Assembly: GCF_001424345.1 (NCBI RefSeq)
Contig: NZ_LMPF01000012.1
Span: forward strand, 1,662 to 65,661
Direction: 5' to 3'
DNA: 64,000 bases
Origin: Burkholderia sp. Leaf177
Lineage (GTDB): Bacteria > Pseudomonadota > Gammaproteobacteria > Burkholderiales > Burkholderiaceae
Shown: piece by piece, positions 10,230-18,594 of the stretch
How positions within the stretch are numbered: position 1 is the stretch's first letter
Layout: every line of letters starts with the position of its first letter
The notes under the pieces: generated by a model
Databases searched by the model: none
Seen by the model: the letters and a program-made list of their open reading frames with translations, nothing else
Told to the model about the DNA's origin: nothing
Program-made: the position numbers and the translations under genes

Positions 10230-11408
10230 TCAAATGGCGCCGGACGAACGCAGGCGTCCGATGTCTTCCGGTGCATAGCCAAGCTCGGCGAGGATGGCGT
10301 CGGTGTGTTCGCCGAGCGCCGGCACGGCGTCCATGCGGGGATCGAAGGAAGCGGGCATGCCGGGCGGCAGCAATGCTGCAATCTCGCCCGCCGACGTCTC
10401 CACCTTGCGCCAGCGCTCGCGCGCCTGGAGTTGCGGATGCGCCCAGACATCGGCGAGCGTGTTCATCTGCGCGTTGGCAATGCCCGCTTCATCGAGACGC
10501 TGCAGAATTTGCGCGACGGTGAATTCGCTGAACGCTTCGAGGATCACCGCGCGCAACTCGGCGCGCGCGGCCGAGCGCTTCGAATTGGTATCGAAGCGAG
10601 AATCGGTGGCAAGCGCCGGCTGCACCAGCACGCGCTCGCAAAAGAGCTTCCACTCGCGTTCGTTCTGCAAGCCGAGCATGACGGTCTTGCCGTCGCCAGC
10701 CTGAAATGGGCCGTACGGATAAATGGTCGCGTGCGATGCCCCCGACAACGCGGGCGGACTCTGGCCATCGATGGCGTAGTACATCGGATAGCCCATCCAC
10801 TCGACCATACTTTCGAGCATGGAGACGTCGATACGGCAGCCCTTCCCCGTGCGGCCGCGCAGAAGCAGCGCGCTCAGGATGTTCGAATACGCATACATGC
10901 CGGCCGCGATATCCGCAATCGAGCAACCCGCCTTGGCGGGCTCGCCGGGCGAGCCGGTGATCGAGAGAAAACCGGATTCGCTCTGGATCAGCAAGTCGTA
11001 AGCCTTCTTGTCACGATACGGCCCGTCCGCGCCATAACCCGAGATATCGCAGACGATCAGCTTCGGGTACTTCACGCTCAATGTGTCGTATCCGAGGCCG
11101 AGCCGGTCGGCCGCGCCCGGCGCCAGGTTCTGGACCAGCACGTCGGCATCGGCGATCAACGCGTCGAGGATCTTCGCAGCTTCGGGCTGCTTGACATCGA
11201 GCGACAGGCTTTCCTTCGACCGGTTGGTCCAGACGAAATGCGAGGCGAGGCCATGCACACGCTCGTCGTAGCCACGCGCGAAATCGCCGGTTCCGGGACG
11301 CTCGATCTTGATCACGCGCGCACCGAGATCGGCAAGCTGGCGCGTGCAGAACGGCGCGGCGATCGCGTGTTCGAGCGTGATGACCTTGATGCCTTCGAGA
11401 GGTCTCAT
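10230..11408 (-). CDS. CaiB/BaiF family III CoA-transferase, probable itaconate (dicarboxylate) CoA-transferase
   Basis: A 392-residue family III CoA-transferase with the N-terminal MRPLEGIKVITLEHAIAAPF, the VIKIERPGTGDFAR segment and the catalytic Asp in SIADIAAGMYAYSNIL. The enzyme transfers CoA from a donor such as succinyl-CoA to a carboxylate via an aspartyl-CoA thioester. Synteny with hydratase and CitE-like lyase indicates itaconate or a related C5 dicarboxylate as acceptor. It begins 4 bp after the acyl-CoA dehydrogenase stop. Confidence 0.87.
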   Translation of the reverse strand: MRPLEGIKVITLEHAIAAPFCTRQLADLGARVIKIERPGTGDFARGYDERVHGLASHFVWTNRSKESLSLDVKQPEAAKILDALIADADVLVQNLAPGAADRLGLGYDTLSVKYPKLIVCDISGYGADGPYRDKKAYDLLIQSESGFLSITGSPGEPAKAGCSIADIAAGMYAYSNILSALLLRGRTGKGCRIDVSMLESMVEWMGYPMYYAIDGQSPPALSGASHATIYPYGPFQAGDGKTVMLGLQNEREWKLFCERVLVQPALATDSRFDTNSKRSAARAELRAVILEAFSEFTVAQILQRLDEAGIANAQMNTLADVWAHPQLQARERWRKVETSAGEIAALLPPGMPASFDPRMDAVPALGEHTDAILAELGYAPEDIGRLRSSGAI

Positions 11409-11412
11409 GGCG

Positions 11413-12576
11413 TCAGAACGACCGCGGCAGTCCGAGAATATGCTCGGCTACGTAGGACAGGATCAGGTTGGTCGAGATCGGCGCGACTTGATAAAGACGC
11501 GTCTCGCGGAACTTGCGCTCGACGTCGTATTCGCAAGCAAAACCAAAGCCGCCGTGGAACTGAAGGCACGCGTTCGCCGCTTCCCAGGAGGCATCGGCCG
11601 CGAGCAACTTCGCCATGTTCGCCTGAGCGCCACACGGCAGGTTCGCGTCGAACCGGCGGGCCGCCTCGAAGCGCATCAGGCTCGCCGCTTCCACGTTGAT
11701 GAACGACCGGGCGATCGGGAACTGCACGCCTTGGTTCTGCCCGATAGGACGTCCGAACACCACGCGTTCCTTCGTGTAGGCGGTGACTTTATCCACGAAC
11801 CAGTAGCCGTCGCCAATGCACTCCGCCGCGATCAACGTGCGCTCCGCGTTGAGGCCGTCGAGGATATATTTGAAGCCTTGTCCTTCCTCGCCGATCAGAT
11901 TTTCAGCGGGGATCTCGAGGTTATCGAAGAAGAGTTCGTTGGTCTCGTGATTGACCATGTTCAGGATCGGTTGCACGGTCATGCCATGCCCGATAGCCTC
12001 GCGCAAGTCGACGATAAATATCGACATGCCCTCGGACTTGCGCTTCACGTCCGCGAGCGGCGTAGTGCGGGCAAGCAGGATCATCAGGTCGGAATGCTGG
12101 ACGCGCGAGATCCATACCTTCTGCCCGTTGATCACATAACGGTCGCCGCGACGCTCGGCCGTGGTCTTGATCTTGGTCGTATCGGTGCCGGTGGTCGGCT
12201 CGGTCACGCCCATCGACTGGAGGCGCAGCTCGCCGCTCGCGATCTTCGGCAAGTAGCGATCCTTCTGTTCCTTGGAGCCGTGACGCAGCAGCGTGCCCAT
12301 GTTGTACATCTGCCCGTGACACGCGCCCGAGTTGCCGCCGGCGCGGTTAATCTCTTCCATGATGACGGTGGCTTCGGTCAGCCCAAGTCCCGAACCGCCA
12401 TATTCCTGCGGGATAAGCGCGGCGAGCCAGCCGGCTTTCGTCAGCGCGTCGACAAAGGCTTCCGGGTAACCGCGCGCTTCATCGATCTTGCGGAAATATT
12501 CGCCGCTGAACTCGAGGCAGAGATCGCGAACGGCGTCGCGGATGTCCTGAAACTGGTCGTCCTGAATGGTTTGCAT
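11413..12576 (-). CDS. Acyl-CoA dehydrogenase
   Basis: The 387-residue FAD enzyme has the usual three-part acyl-CoA dehydrogenase layout: N-terminal helices, the middle MGVTEPTTGTDTTKIKTTAERRGD beta domain, and the C-terminal HGGFGFACEYDVERKFRE segment. It would desaturate an acyl-CoA and hand electrons to ETF (see etfA at the left edge). In this operon a short branched dicarboxylyl-CoA such as methylsuccinyl-CoA is an attractive substrate because the product would enter the hydratase/lyase steps; that is inference. Confidence 0.9.
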   Translation of the reverse strand: MQTIQDDQFQDIRDAVRDLCLEFSGEYFRKIDEARGYPEAFVDALTKAGWLAALIPQEYGGSGLGLTEATVIMEEINRAGGNSGACHGQMYNMGTLLRHGSKEQKDRYLPKIASGELRLQSMGVTEPTTGTDTTKIKTTAERRGDRYVINGQKVWISRVQHSDLMILLARTTPLADVKRKSEGMSIFIVDLREAIGHGMTVQPILNMVNHETNELFFDNLEIPAENLIGEEGQGFKYILDGLNAERTLIAAECIGDGYWFVDKVTAYTKERVVFGRPIGQNQGVQFPIARSFINVEAASLMRFEAARRFDANLPCGAQANMAKLLAADASWEAANACLQFHGGFGFACEYDVERKFRETRLYQVAPISTNLILSYVAEHILGLPRSF

Positions 12577-12601
12577 TGCGTCGTGCTTCTAGGAAAAGAA
12601 A

Positions 12602-13462
12602 TTAGGCCAGCGTCGCGGTCGCGCGCATGGTGAGATAGCCGTCGTGGTCCTTGGCCCAGAGTTCGAGCGAGCGGCCATCGTCCGACGCCTTGCCGCAAAC
12701 GCTGAACGAATTCGGCGCGAACGTGGGCCGCAGCGCGCGAAAGGCGAAGCTTGCGAGCGTCGCGCCGGGGAACTGGCGGCGCACGAGATCAATGAGGAAC
12801 GTGGCGATCAGCGGCCCATGCACGATCAGCCCCGGATAGCCTTCTTCCTGCGTCACATACGGATAATCGTAGTGAATGCGGTGACCGTTGAACGTCAGCG
12901 CGGAGTACCGGAACAACAGCAGCGCACTGGTCTCGATCACGCGGCTGAAGGTCTCGTCGGAGGGCGCTTTTGCCGGCTCTTTTTCGGGCGTGCTGCCAGC
13001 GCTGCCAGCGCTTCCGGCGGGATTGTCCCTGTAGACAATGTCGTGCTCTTCTTCTATCTTCAGCTCGCCACCCGCCGATATTTCATGCTGCACAGTCACG
13101 AATACGAGCCTGCCCGTGCGCCCCGTCTTATCTTCGATGCCAGTAATGGTCGACTGCCGCGTGGCCTTGTCGCCGACCTTCAGCGGTGCGTGAAACGTCA
13201 GCCTTCCGCCCGCCCACATGCGACGCGGAAGCGGCACCGGCGGCAGGAATCCGCCCCGCTTCGGATGCCCGTCGGCACCCGCTTCCGAAAGCGGCGATAC
13301 GGGCAGGAAATAGAGCCAGTGCCACAGCGGCGGCACGGCTTCCAATTCGGTGGGCAGGTCGAGTGTCGCGGCCATCGCGGCGAGCGGGAACGCAGTAATT
13401 TCGTCTCGAAGCGTCTGCGATTTGTCGAGCCACTCGAGAATGTTTTCAGGTGTTTCCGGCAC
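12602..13462 (-). CDS. MaoC-type hydratase of the mesaconyl-C4-CoA / itaconyl-CoA hydratase group
   Basis: The 286-residue protein combines an FAS1-like dehydratase N-domain (WLYFLPVSPLSEAGADGHPKRG, PLPRRMWAGGRLTF) with a MaoC C-domain carrying NGHRIHYDYPYV and GLIVHGPLIA. This two-domain form is typical of mesaconyl-C4-CoA and itaconyl-CoA hydratases, which make citramalyl-CoA. The start is GTG at 13462: an in-frame TGA lies just upstream and GAGA sits 8 nt before it. It heads the five-gene operon and follows a tandem 12-bp repeat. Confidence 0.86.
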   Translation of the reverse strand: MPETPENILEWLDKSQTLRDEITAFPLAAMAATLDLPTELEAVPPLWHWLYFLPVSPLSEAGADGHPKRGGFLPPVPLPRRMWAGGRLTFHAPLKVGDKATRQSTITGIEDKTGRTGRLVFVTVQHEISAGGELKIEEEHDIVYRDNPAGSAGSAGSTPEKEPAKAPSDETFSRVIETSALLLFRYSALTFNGHRIHYDYPYVTQEEGYPGLIVHGPLIATFLIDLVRRQFPGATLASFAFRALRPTFAPNSFSVCGKASDDGRSLELWAKDHDGYLTMRATATLA

Positions 13463-13489
13463 GATGATGTCTCGTCATGTGAAGCTGTT

Positions 13490-13513
13490 TTATTGACTAT
13501 GTTATTGACTATG
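13490..13513. repeat. Tandem perfect 12-bp repeat upstream of the itaconate-type operon
   Basis: TTATTGACTATG occurs twice head to tail (13490-13501 and 13502-13513), 28 bp upstream of the GTG start of the hydratase gene. The gap is only 140 bp and AT-rich compared with its surroundings. It may be a regulator-binding site or part of the promoter for the minus-strand operon. Confidence 0.7.
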
Positions 13514-13602
13514 AACTCGCGGGGCTGCATTGCACAGTTGCGATTCTTTAAGCGCCGATTCGGATTTGCTTAACCCTCATGGACCAGCACGAGCCCCGCG
13601 CT

Positions 13603-14397
13603 TTACGCCCTCGCCGCGCGTTCGCGCAATCCCTGCGACGCCTCCTCTTCAACACGCTGCCAGATCTCCACGGCCATCGGCTGCTCGGCTTCTTCCATGA
13701 TGTGCCCGACCAGCCCGATCGCGCGCGCCATCACCCCGAACCCTCTGACGATACGCCACGGAAAGCCGAACTCCGCGCAGATTGCGCCGATCGCGCCGGT
13801 TGCGTTGATCGGCAACGCCTTGCCCGAAACGCGCTCTGCCTCGCGGCCAATCAGCTCCATCAGCTTCACGTAGTCGCCTGACATGCCGTTGTCGGCCGCG
13901 AGTTGAAACAAGCGTGGTGTACGCGGATCGACCGGCTTGTGCAGCGGATGCCCGATGCCCGGCACCGCGACGCCGCGCGCCTTATAGGACGCCACTGTCT
14001 CGCGCGCGAGCGCTTCCAGGTCGATATCGCCGGAAGCAACCGGCATGGCTTCCGACAGCATCCGGCACGCGCCTTCCATGCTGCCGACAAACACCGAGCC
14101 GAGCCCGCATAAACCCGCCGCAACCGCTGCCTGCAGCGATTCGGGCGCGCCCGCATAGGTCATGCGCGCGGCGATAGCACTCGGCGTCATGCCGTGCTCG
14201 ACCAGCGTAATGAGGATGGCGTTGAACATGGCCGACTGCTTTGGCGTCGCTTCCTTGCCCGTAAGTTGCAGGAAGGCGAAGTCGCCAAGATTCATGTGTC
14301 CCAGCACTTCGTTTGGCAAGTCTTTGCCGCGAACGGAAATATGATCCGGCGTGCTGTAGGCAATATCAGAGCGAATGGGTTTAGGTGTTCTTGCCAT
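13603..14397 (-). CDS. Citryl-CoA lyase / short citrate-synthase-like protein
   Basis: The 264-residue protein is much shorter than citrate synthase (about 430) and matches the stand-alone citryl-CoA lyase size. It keeps the active-site His segment GIGHPLHKPVDPRTPRLF and the VRGFGVMARAIGLVGHIMEE C-terminal segment. The family cleaves or forms carbon-carbon bonds between an oxoacid and acetyl-CoA. It lies 21 bp after the MaoC gene at the end of the beta-oxidation-like operon. A role in cleaving a citryl- or citramalyl-type CoA is inferred. Confidence 0.82.
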   Translation of the reverse strand: MARTPKPIRSDIAYSTPDHISVRGKDLPNEVLGHMNLGDFAFLQLTGKEATPKQSAMFNAILITLVEHGMTPSAIAARMTYAGAPESLQAAVAAGLCGLGSVFVGSMEGACRMLSEAMPVASGDIDLEALARETVASYKARGVAVPGIGHPLHKPVDPRTPRLFQLAADNGMSGDYVKLMELIGREAERVSGKALPINATGAIGAICAEFGFPWRIVRGFGVMARAIGLVGHIMEEAEQPMAVEIWQRVEEEASQGLRERAARA

Positions 14398-14418
14398 GAC
14401 GATGATCCTTGAAAAAAT

Positions 14419-15288
14419 TCAGCGAATTTCCGCGCGCCCGTTGTTCAGGACGATGACGTCGCGCTCCAGCGCCCGGGTGCGGAACCGGACCTCGCTGCCG
14501 TCGATCCACAGCTCGGTGCGCAGTGTCTCGCCAGGATAGACCGGTGCGGTGAAACGCGTATAAAGCATCGCGAGACGTTCGGGACGGCTTTCGCACGCAA
14601 CCTTCAGTACAGCGTGCCCGGCGACGCCATAGGTGGCGAGGCCATGCAGGATGGGCCTGTCGAAACCCGCAGCGCGCGCGGTGGCAGGGTCGGCATGCAG
14701 CGGGTTGTCGTCGCCGGAAAGACGGTAGATCAGCGCGCCCTCAGGACGCGTTTGCAGGTCGCAAACCGCGTCCGGCGCGCGCTCGGGGATCGGCAGCGGT
14801 GAGGCGATCGGCTCGTCGCTCGGCTGTCCGATCGCGCTGTAGCCGCCATCGCCGCGAAGGAAGTTGAGCTGCTCGACGGTCGCCAGCAGTTCGCCGCTGG
14901 CTTTGTCGGTGATGCGGCGCTCGATCAGCAGCAGCGCGCCCTTGCCCTCACCCTTGTCGATGATGCGCGCCACCCGCGACTGCCCGATCACCGTCGCCGA
15001 CGCCTGCAACGGCTTGTGGATGCGCAAGGTCTGCTCGCCATGCAGCAGCTTCACCCAGTCGATGCCCGTCTCCGGATGCTTCGCCCAGAAACCCGGATAG
15101 CCGAGCACGTTCGCGAAGGTGGGCGAGACGCGCAGGTCTTTCTCGTAGACGTAGGCGAGATCGTCCTCGTCGAGGGGATCGATGCCGTAACCTAGACCCA
15201 GGCTGTAGAGGATCGCATCGTGCGGCGTATAGGTGCGCTCGAGCGGCTCGAAGCGCCACGCCTTGAGGGTGTCGTAGTGGATCGTCAT
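14419..15288 (-). CDS. Double-hotdog MaoC 2-enoyl-CoA hydratase
   Basis: The 289-residue protein resembles the hydratase-2 half of eukaryotic multifunctional enzyme type 2. The N-terminal hotdog contains YTPHDAILYSLGLGYG and TFANVLGYPGFW. The C-terminal one has the catalytic LSGDDNPLHADPATA and GFDRPILHGLATYG. It adds water to trans-2-enoyl-CoA to give (R)-3-hydroxyacyl-CoA. It overlaps the enoyl-CoA hydratase gene by 4 nt. It complements the SDR (possible (R)-specific dehydrogenase) at the head of the operon. Confidence 0.91.
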   Translation of the reverse strand: MTIHYDTLKAWRFEPLERTYTPHDAILYSLGLGYGIDPLDEDDLAYVYEKDLRVSPTFANVLGYPGFWAKHPETGIDWVKLLHGEQTLRIHKPLQASATVIGQSRVARIIDKGEGKGALLLIERRITDKASGELLATVEQLNFLRGDGGYSAIGQPSDEPIASPLPIPERAPDAVCDLQTRPEGALIYRLSGDDNPLHADPATARAAGFDRPILHGLATYGVAGHAVLKVACESRPERLAMLYTRFTAPVYPGETLRTELWIDGSEVRFRTRALERDVIVLNNGRAEIR

Positions 15289-16070
15289 GCGGCGGGCCAG
15301 GTGAAAAGGGGCGCGGCTTTATCGCGGAAACGCTGTACTGCCTCGCGATGAAACTCCGTCGTGAATGCCACCGCCTGCGTGGTGGCTTCGAGCTCGAGCA
15401 TGGTGCGCAAGTCGCTATTCAGCGACAGGTTCAACGCGCGTTTGCTCAGGCCGAAGGCGACCGGTGAAGCATCGGCGAGCGCGCGTGCAATGCTCACCGC
15501 CCGCGCGTGCAAGGCTTCCGGCTCGACCACTTCGAGCGCCACGCCCATGCCGCGCGCTTCGTCCGCGTCGATTTCCCGCGCCGTGAAAACGAGTTCCTTT
15601 GCCCGCGCGAGACCGACCACGCGAGGCAAGGTATAGAACGCCGCGCAATCGGGTACGAGTCCCACCTTCATGAACGGCATACAAAAACGCGCGCGCGAAC
15701 TGGCGATCACGAAGTCCGCCACGAGCGCGAGGCTGAAGCCCGCGCCATACGCAACGCCGTCTACTGCGGCGATCACCGGCCGGTCCAGATCGGCGAGCTG
15801 CGCGATCCAGCCATGCAGGTCGTCAATGCGATTGCGCCCTTCTTCCGCGCTCCCGACCGACATGCCGCGCACGTCGCCGCCGGAACAGAACGCCGTCCCC
15901 GCGCCGCGCAAGATCACCGCTCGCACCGAGCGGTCCTGACGGATCGCGTAGACCGCGTCGCGCAACGCGGCGCGCATCGGCATGTTCATCGCGTTCTTCG
16001 ATTCGGGCCGGTTCAGCGTCAGCGTCGCCACGCCTTCATCGATCTCAAACAACAGCGTCTGTTCGGTCAT
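15285..16070 (-). CDS. Enoyl-CoA hydratase/isomerase (crotonase family)
   Basis: This 261-residue crotonase-fold protein has the oxyanion-hole segments FCSGGDVRGM and AAVDGVAYGAGFSLAL. Position AFYTLPRVVGLARAKEL follows the usual layout, but the crotonase Glu pair is not clearly conserved. It may therefore act as isomerase or on an unusual acyl-CoA. It is 38 bp after the thiolase gene and overlaps the MaoC gene by 4 nt. Confidence 0.89.
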   Translation of the reverse strand: MTEQTLLFEIDEGVATLTLNRPESKNAMNMPMRAALRDAVYAIRQDRSVRAVILRGAGTAFCSGGDVRGMSVGSAEEGRNRIDDLHGWIAQLADLDRPVIAAVDGVAYGAGFSLALVADFVIASSRARFCMPFMKVGLVPDCAAFYTLPRVVGLARAKELVFTAREIDADEARGMGVALEVVEPEALHARAVSIARALADASPVAFGLSKRALNLSLNSDLRTMLELEATTQAVAFTTEFHREAVQRFRDKAAPLFTWPAA

Positions 16071-16108
16071 GCAGGTCTCCGCTCGTTATCTTCCAATCGA
16101 TGACGCGT

Positions 16109-17305
16109 TCAGGCGCGCTCGAAGATCGCGGCCATGCCCTGACCGCCGCCGATGCACATTGTCTCGAGGCCGTAACGCCCTTTGCGCCGCTGCAATTCGT
16201 ACAGCAAGGTCGTCAGCATCCGCACGCCGGTTGCGCCAATCGGATGTCCGAGCGAAATGCCCGAGCCGTTCACGTTGAGGCGGCTGTCGTCGTGCCAGTC
16301 CCAGCCTTTCAGCACCGAGAGCACCTGGCACGCGAACGCTTCGTTCAGTTCAACGAGATCGAGGTCATCGAAGGAAAGACCGGTCTTGCGCAAGAGCTTC
16401 TGCACGGCGGGAACTGGGCCGATACCCATCGTGGCCGGCTCGCAGCCGCTCGCCGCCCAGCCGACGAGATAGCCCATTGGTGTCAGGCCGAGCTCGGCGA
16501 GCTTGTCTTCCGCCACGATCAGGCAGGCGGCGGCCGCGTCGTTCTGCTGGCTCGAATTGCCGGCGGTCACCGTGCCGTCCTTGATCAGAGGCCGCAATTT
16601 TCCGAGCGATGCCGCTGTCGCTTCGGCGCGCACGCCTTCGTCCTTCGAGAACACGATTGCATCGCCCTTGCGTTGCGGGACGCTGATCGATACGACTTCA
16701 TCGGCGAACTTGCCCGACTCCCACGCAGCAGCGGCACGCTGATGACTGCGTGCCGCGTATTCGTCGGCGGCCTCGCGCGTGATGCCATATTGCTTCGCGA
16801 GATTTTCGGCCGTCTCGATCATTCCCGATATATAGCCGAAGCGCGCTTCCGGTTGCGAGCGTTCGCGGCCGCGTTCCAGCCGGTCGTGCAGCTTCACGGA
16901 CCCGGCGCGCGAGCCCCATCGCATGTCCGTGCTGTAGTACTCGATGTTGCTCATGCTTTCCACGCCGCCCGCGACCACGACATCGGCCGCGCCGCTCTGG
17001 ACCATCATCGCGGCCGTGACGATGGCCTGCAGGCCGCCGCCGCAACGCCGGTCGAGCTGCATGCCCGGCACGTGCACCGGCAAGCCGGCTTCGAGCGCCG
17101 CCCATCGGCCAATACATGGCGTCTCGCTATTTGCATAGGACTGCGCAAAGACGACGTCCTCGATCCGCTCCGGGTCGATGCCGCTGCGCGACACGGTTTC
17201 GCGCAACACGGTTGCCGCCAGTTTTTCGACGGACACCGGCCGCAGGGCGCCGCCAAAGGTGCCGACAGGCGTGCGAACCGGCGCGACAATCGCTGCTCGT
17301 TTCAT
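16109..17305 (-). CDS. Acetyl-CoA C-acyltransferase (thiolase)
   Basis: The 398-residue protein has all thiolase active-site blocks: the nucleophilic Cys in LDRRCGGGLQAI, NEAFACQVL, GHPIGATG and the second Cys in CIGGGQGMAAIFE. It would cleave a 3-oxoacyl-CoA with CoA to release acetyl-CoA. Spacing of 38 bp on each side puts it in the SDR to citryl-CoA-lyase operon. Confidence 0.93.
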   Translation of the reverse strand: MKRAAIVAPVRTPVGTFGGALRPVSVEKLAATVLRETVSRSGIDPERIEDVVFAQSYANSETPCIGRWAALEAGLPVHVPGMQLDRRCGGGLQAIVTAAMMVQSGAADVVVAGGVESMSNIEYYSTDMRWGSRAGSVKLHDRLERGRERSQPEARFGYISGMIETAENLAKQYGITREAADEYAARSHQRAAAAWESGKFADEVVSISVPQRKGDAIVFSKDEGVRAEATAASLGKLRPLIKDGTVTAGNSSQQNDAAAACLIVAEDKLAELGLTPMGYLVGWAASGCEPATMGIGPVPAVQKLLRKTGLSFDDLDLVELNEAFACQVLSVLKGWDWHDDSRLNVNGSGISLGHPIGATGVRMLTTLLYELQRRKGRYGLETMCIGGGQGMAAIFERA

Positions 17306-17343
17306 GGTTGTTTTCCTGGTTCTTCAATAGATTGGCGCAGCCG

Positions 17344-18594
17344 TCAACCGAGGGCATGCGCTTCGGCTTCTAGCGTCTCGCGCCACTCGGGCGCGGCGAT
17401 ATCGAGCATGCGGCGCACGCGCTGCCTGAGAGTCAGGCCACGCAGATCGGCGACACCGTGCTCGGTGACAATCAGCCCCGCGTCGCTGCGCGGCGTGCTG
17501 ACGGGTCCATTCAGATGCGCAACGATGCGTGAGCCCTTGGTGGTGCAGCTTGGCAGCGCGACGATCGGCAAGCCGCCTTTCGAGCGCGCCGCGCCGCGCA
17601 AAAAATCGACGCCGCCACCCACCGCGCCGAGGTACTGTCCCGCCGCCGATTCAGCGTTGACCTGCCCGGTCAAATCGACTTCGATTGCCGAATTGATCGC
17701 GGCAAAACGGTCGAGCCGGCCAAGCACATCGATGTCATGTGTGTACGACGTGGGCCGGAACTGCACCGAAGGATTCCCATGCGCGAAACGATAAACCCGC
17801 TTGCCGCCCATCATGATTCCCGCGATGGTGACGCCTCGATCCAACGTCTTGCGTGCATTGGTAATGACGCCGCGCTCGCTTAGCTCGGCCACCGCATCGC
17901 CGATCGTGCCGCTATGCACGCCCAGGTCGCGTCGATCACCGAGCGCCGCAAGAATCGCTTCAGGCAATGCGCCCATGCCAAACTGGAGCGTCATGCCGTC
18001 GTCGATCAGCGCTGCCGTATGCGCCGCGATCCGCGCGTCGATCTCGCCAGGCTGTGCGCGCGGCCATTCGAGCGGAGTGCGGTCCGACTGGACGAGGACG
18101 TCGAAATCACCGGCATGCAGGGTGCGCGAGCCGTGCGTCCACGGCGCGGCCGCATTGACTTCCGCGATCACGACACGCGCGGTATCGATCAGCGGAACGA
18201 GATATTCATGCGCGATAGACAGGCTATAGCAGCCGTTTTCATCGGCGGGCGCGACTTGCAGGAACAGCACGTCGACCTTCAGCGCGTGCGCGAATTGCGA
18301 GTAGTGCGATGGCAGGATGTCGAGCACGCCGGCCTTCGCCAGCTTGCGGTTGTTGCCCGCGCCCGTGTATGAATGGAAGTCGATCACATCGGCGCAAACG
18401 GCTGACATGTTGTCCGACCATGTCCCGCCAATGAACACGCCAAAGCGCCCGCCGACCGATGCACGCTGCGCGGCCAGCGTCGCCGTCAGCGTGCAGGGCT
18501 CCGCGCCGCATTGTCCCCACGCAACCATGTCGCCGGGACGCACGTAGCGCGACACGTCGAATCGCGACGCATCGAGCATCCGGCCTTCACGCAT
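17344..18594 (-). CDS. Acetyl-CoA hydrolase / 4-hydroxybutyrate CoA-transferase family protein lacking the usual Glu
   Basis: The 416-residue protein is a class I CoA-transferase family member: QFGMGALPEAIL is the glycine-rich CoA loop and NPSVQFRPTSYTHD the conserved C-domain block. In related CoA-transferases the catalytic Glu sits in an HSE or HTE motif; here the corresponding stretch is GVHSGTIGDAVAEL, with Gly in its place. ATG 18594 overlaps the SDR stop by one base; the extra 34 codons upstream are antisense to nothing conserved and are rejected. It may be a hydrolase, a CoA-binding protein or a transferase with changed chemistry. Confidence 0.84.
   Translation of the reverse strand: MREGRMLDASRFDVSRYVRPGDMVAWGQCGAEPCTLTATLAAQRASVGGRFGVFIGGTWSDNMSAVCADVIDFHSYTGAGNNRKLAKAGVLDILPSHYSQFAHALKVDVLFLQVAPADENGCYSLSIAHEYLVPLIDTARVVIAEVNAAAPWTHGSRTLHAGDFDVLVQSDRTPLEWPRAQPGEIDARIAAHTAALIDDGMTLQFGMGALPEAILAALGDRRDLGVHSGTIGDAVAELSERGVITNARKTLDRGVTIAGIMMGGKRVYRFAHGNPSVQFRPTSYTHDIDVLGRLDRFAAINSAIEVDLTGQVNAESAAGQYLGAVGGGVDFLRGAARSKGGLPIVALPSCTTKGSRIVAHLNGPVSTPRSDAGLIVTEHGVADLRGLTLRQRVRRMLDIAAPEWRETLEAEAHALG

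Noticed and set aside
9139-12633. Long plus-strand open frames (9139-10278, 10305-11699, 11308-12633)
   Set aside because: They are antisense to PrpD, CoA-transferase and acyl-CoA dehydrogenase; composition is Arg/His-rich shadow sequence of high-GC codons with no domain.
16100-17794. 564-codon plus-strand frame
   Set aside because: Shadow of thiolase and CoA-transferase-family genes, which have full active-site motifs on the other strand.
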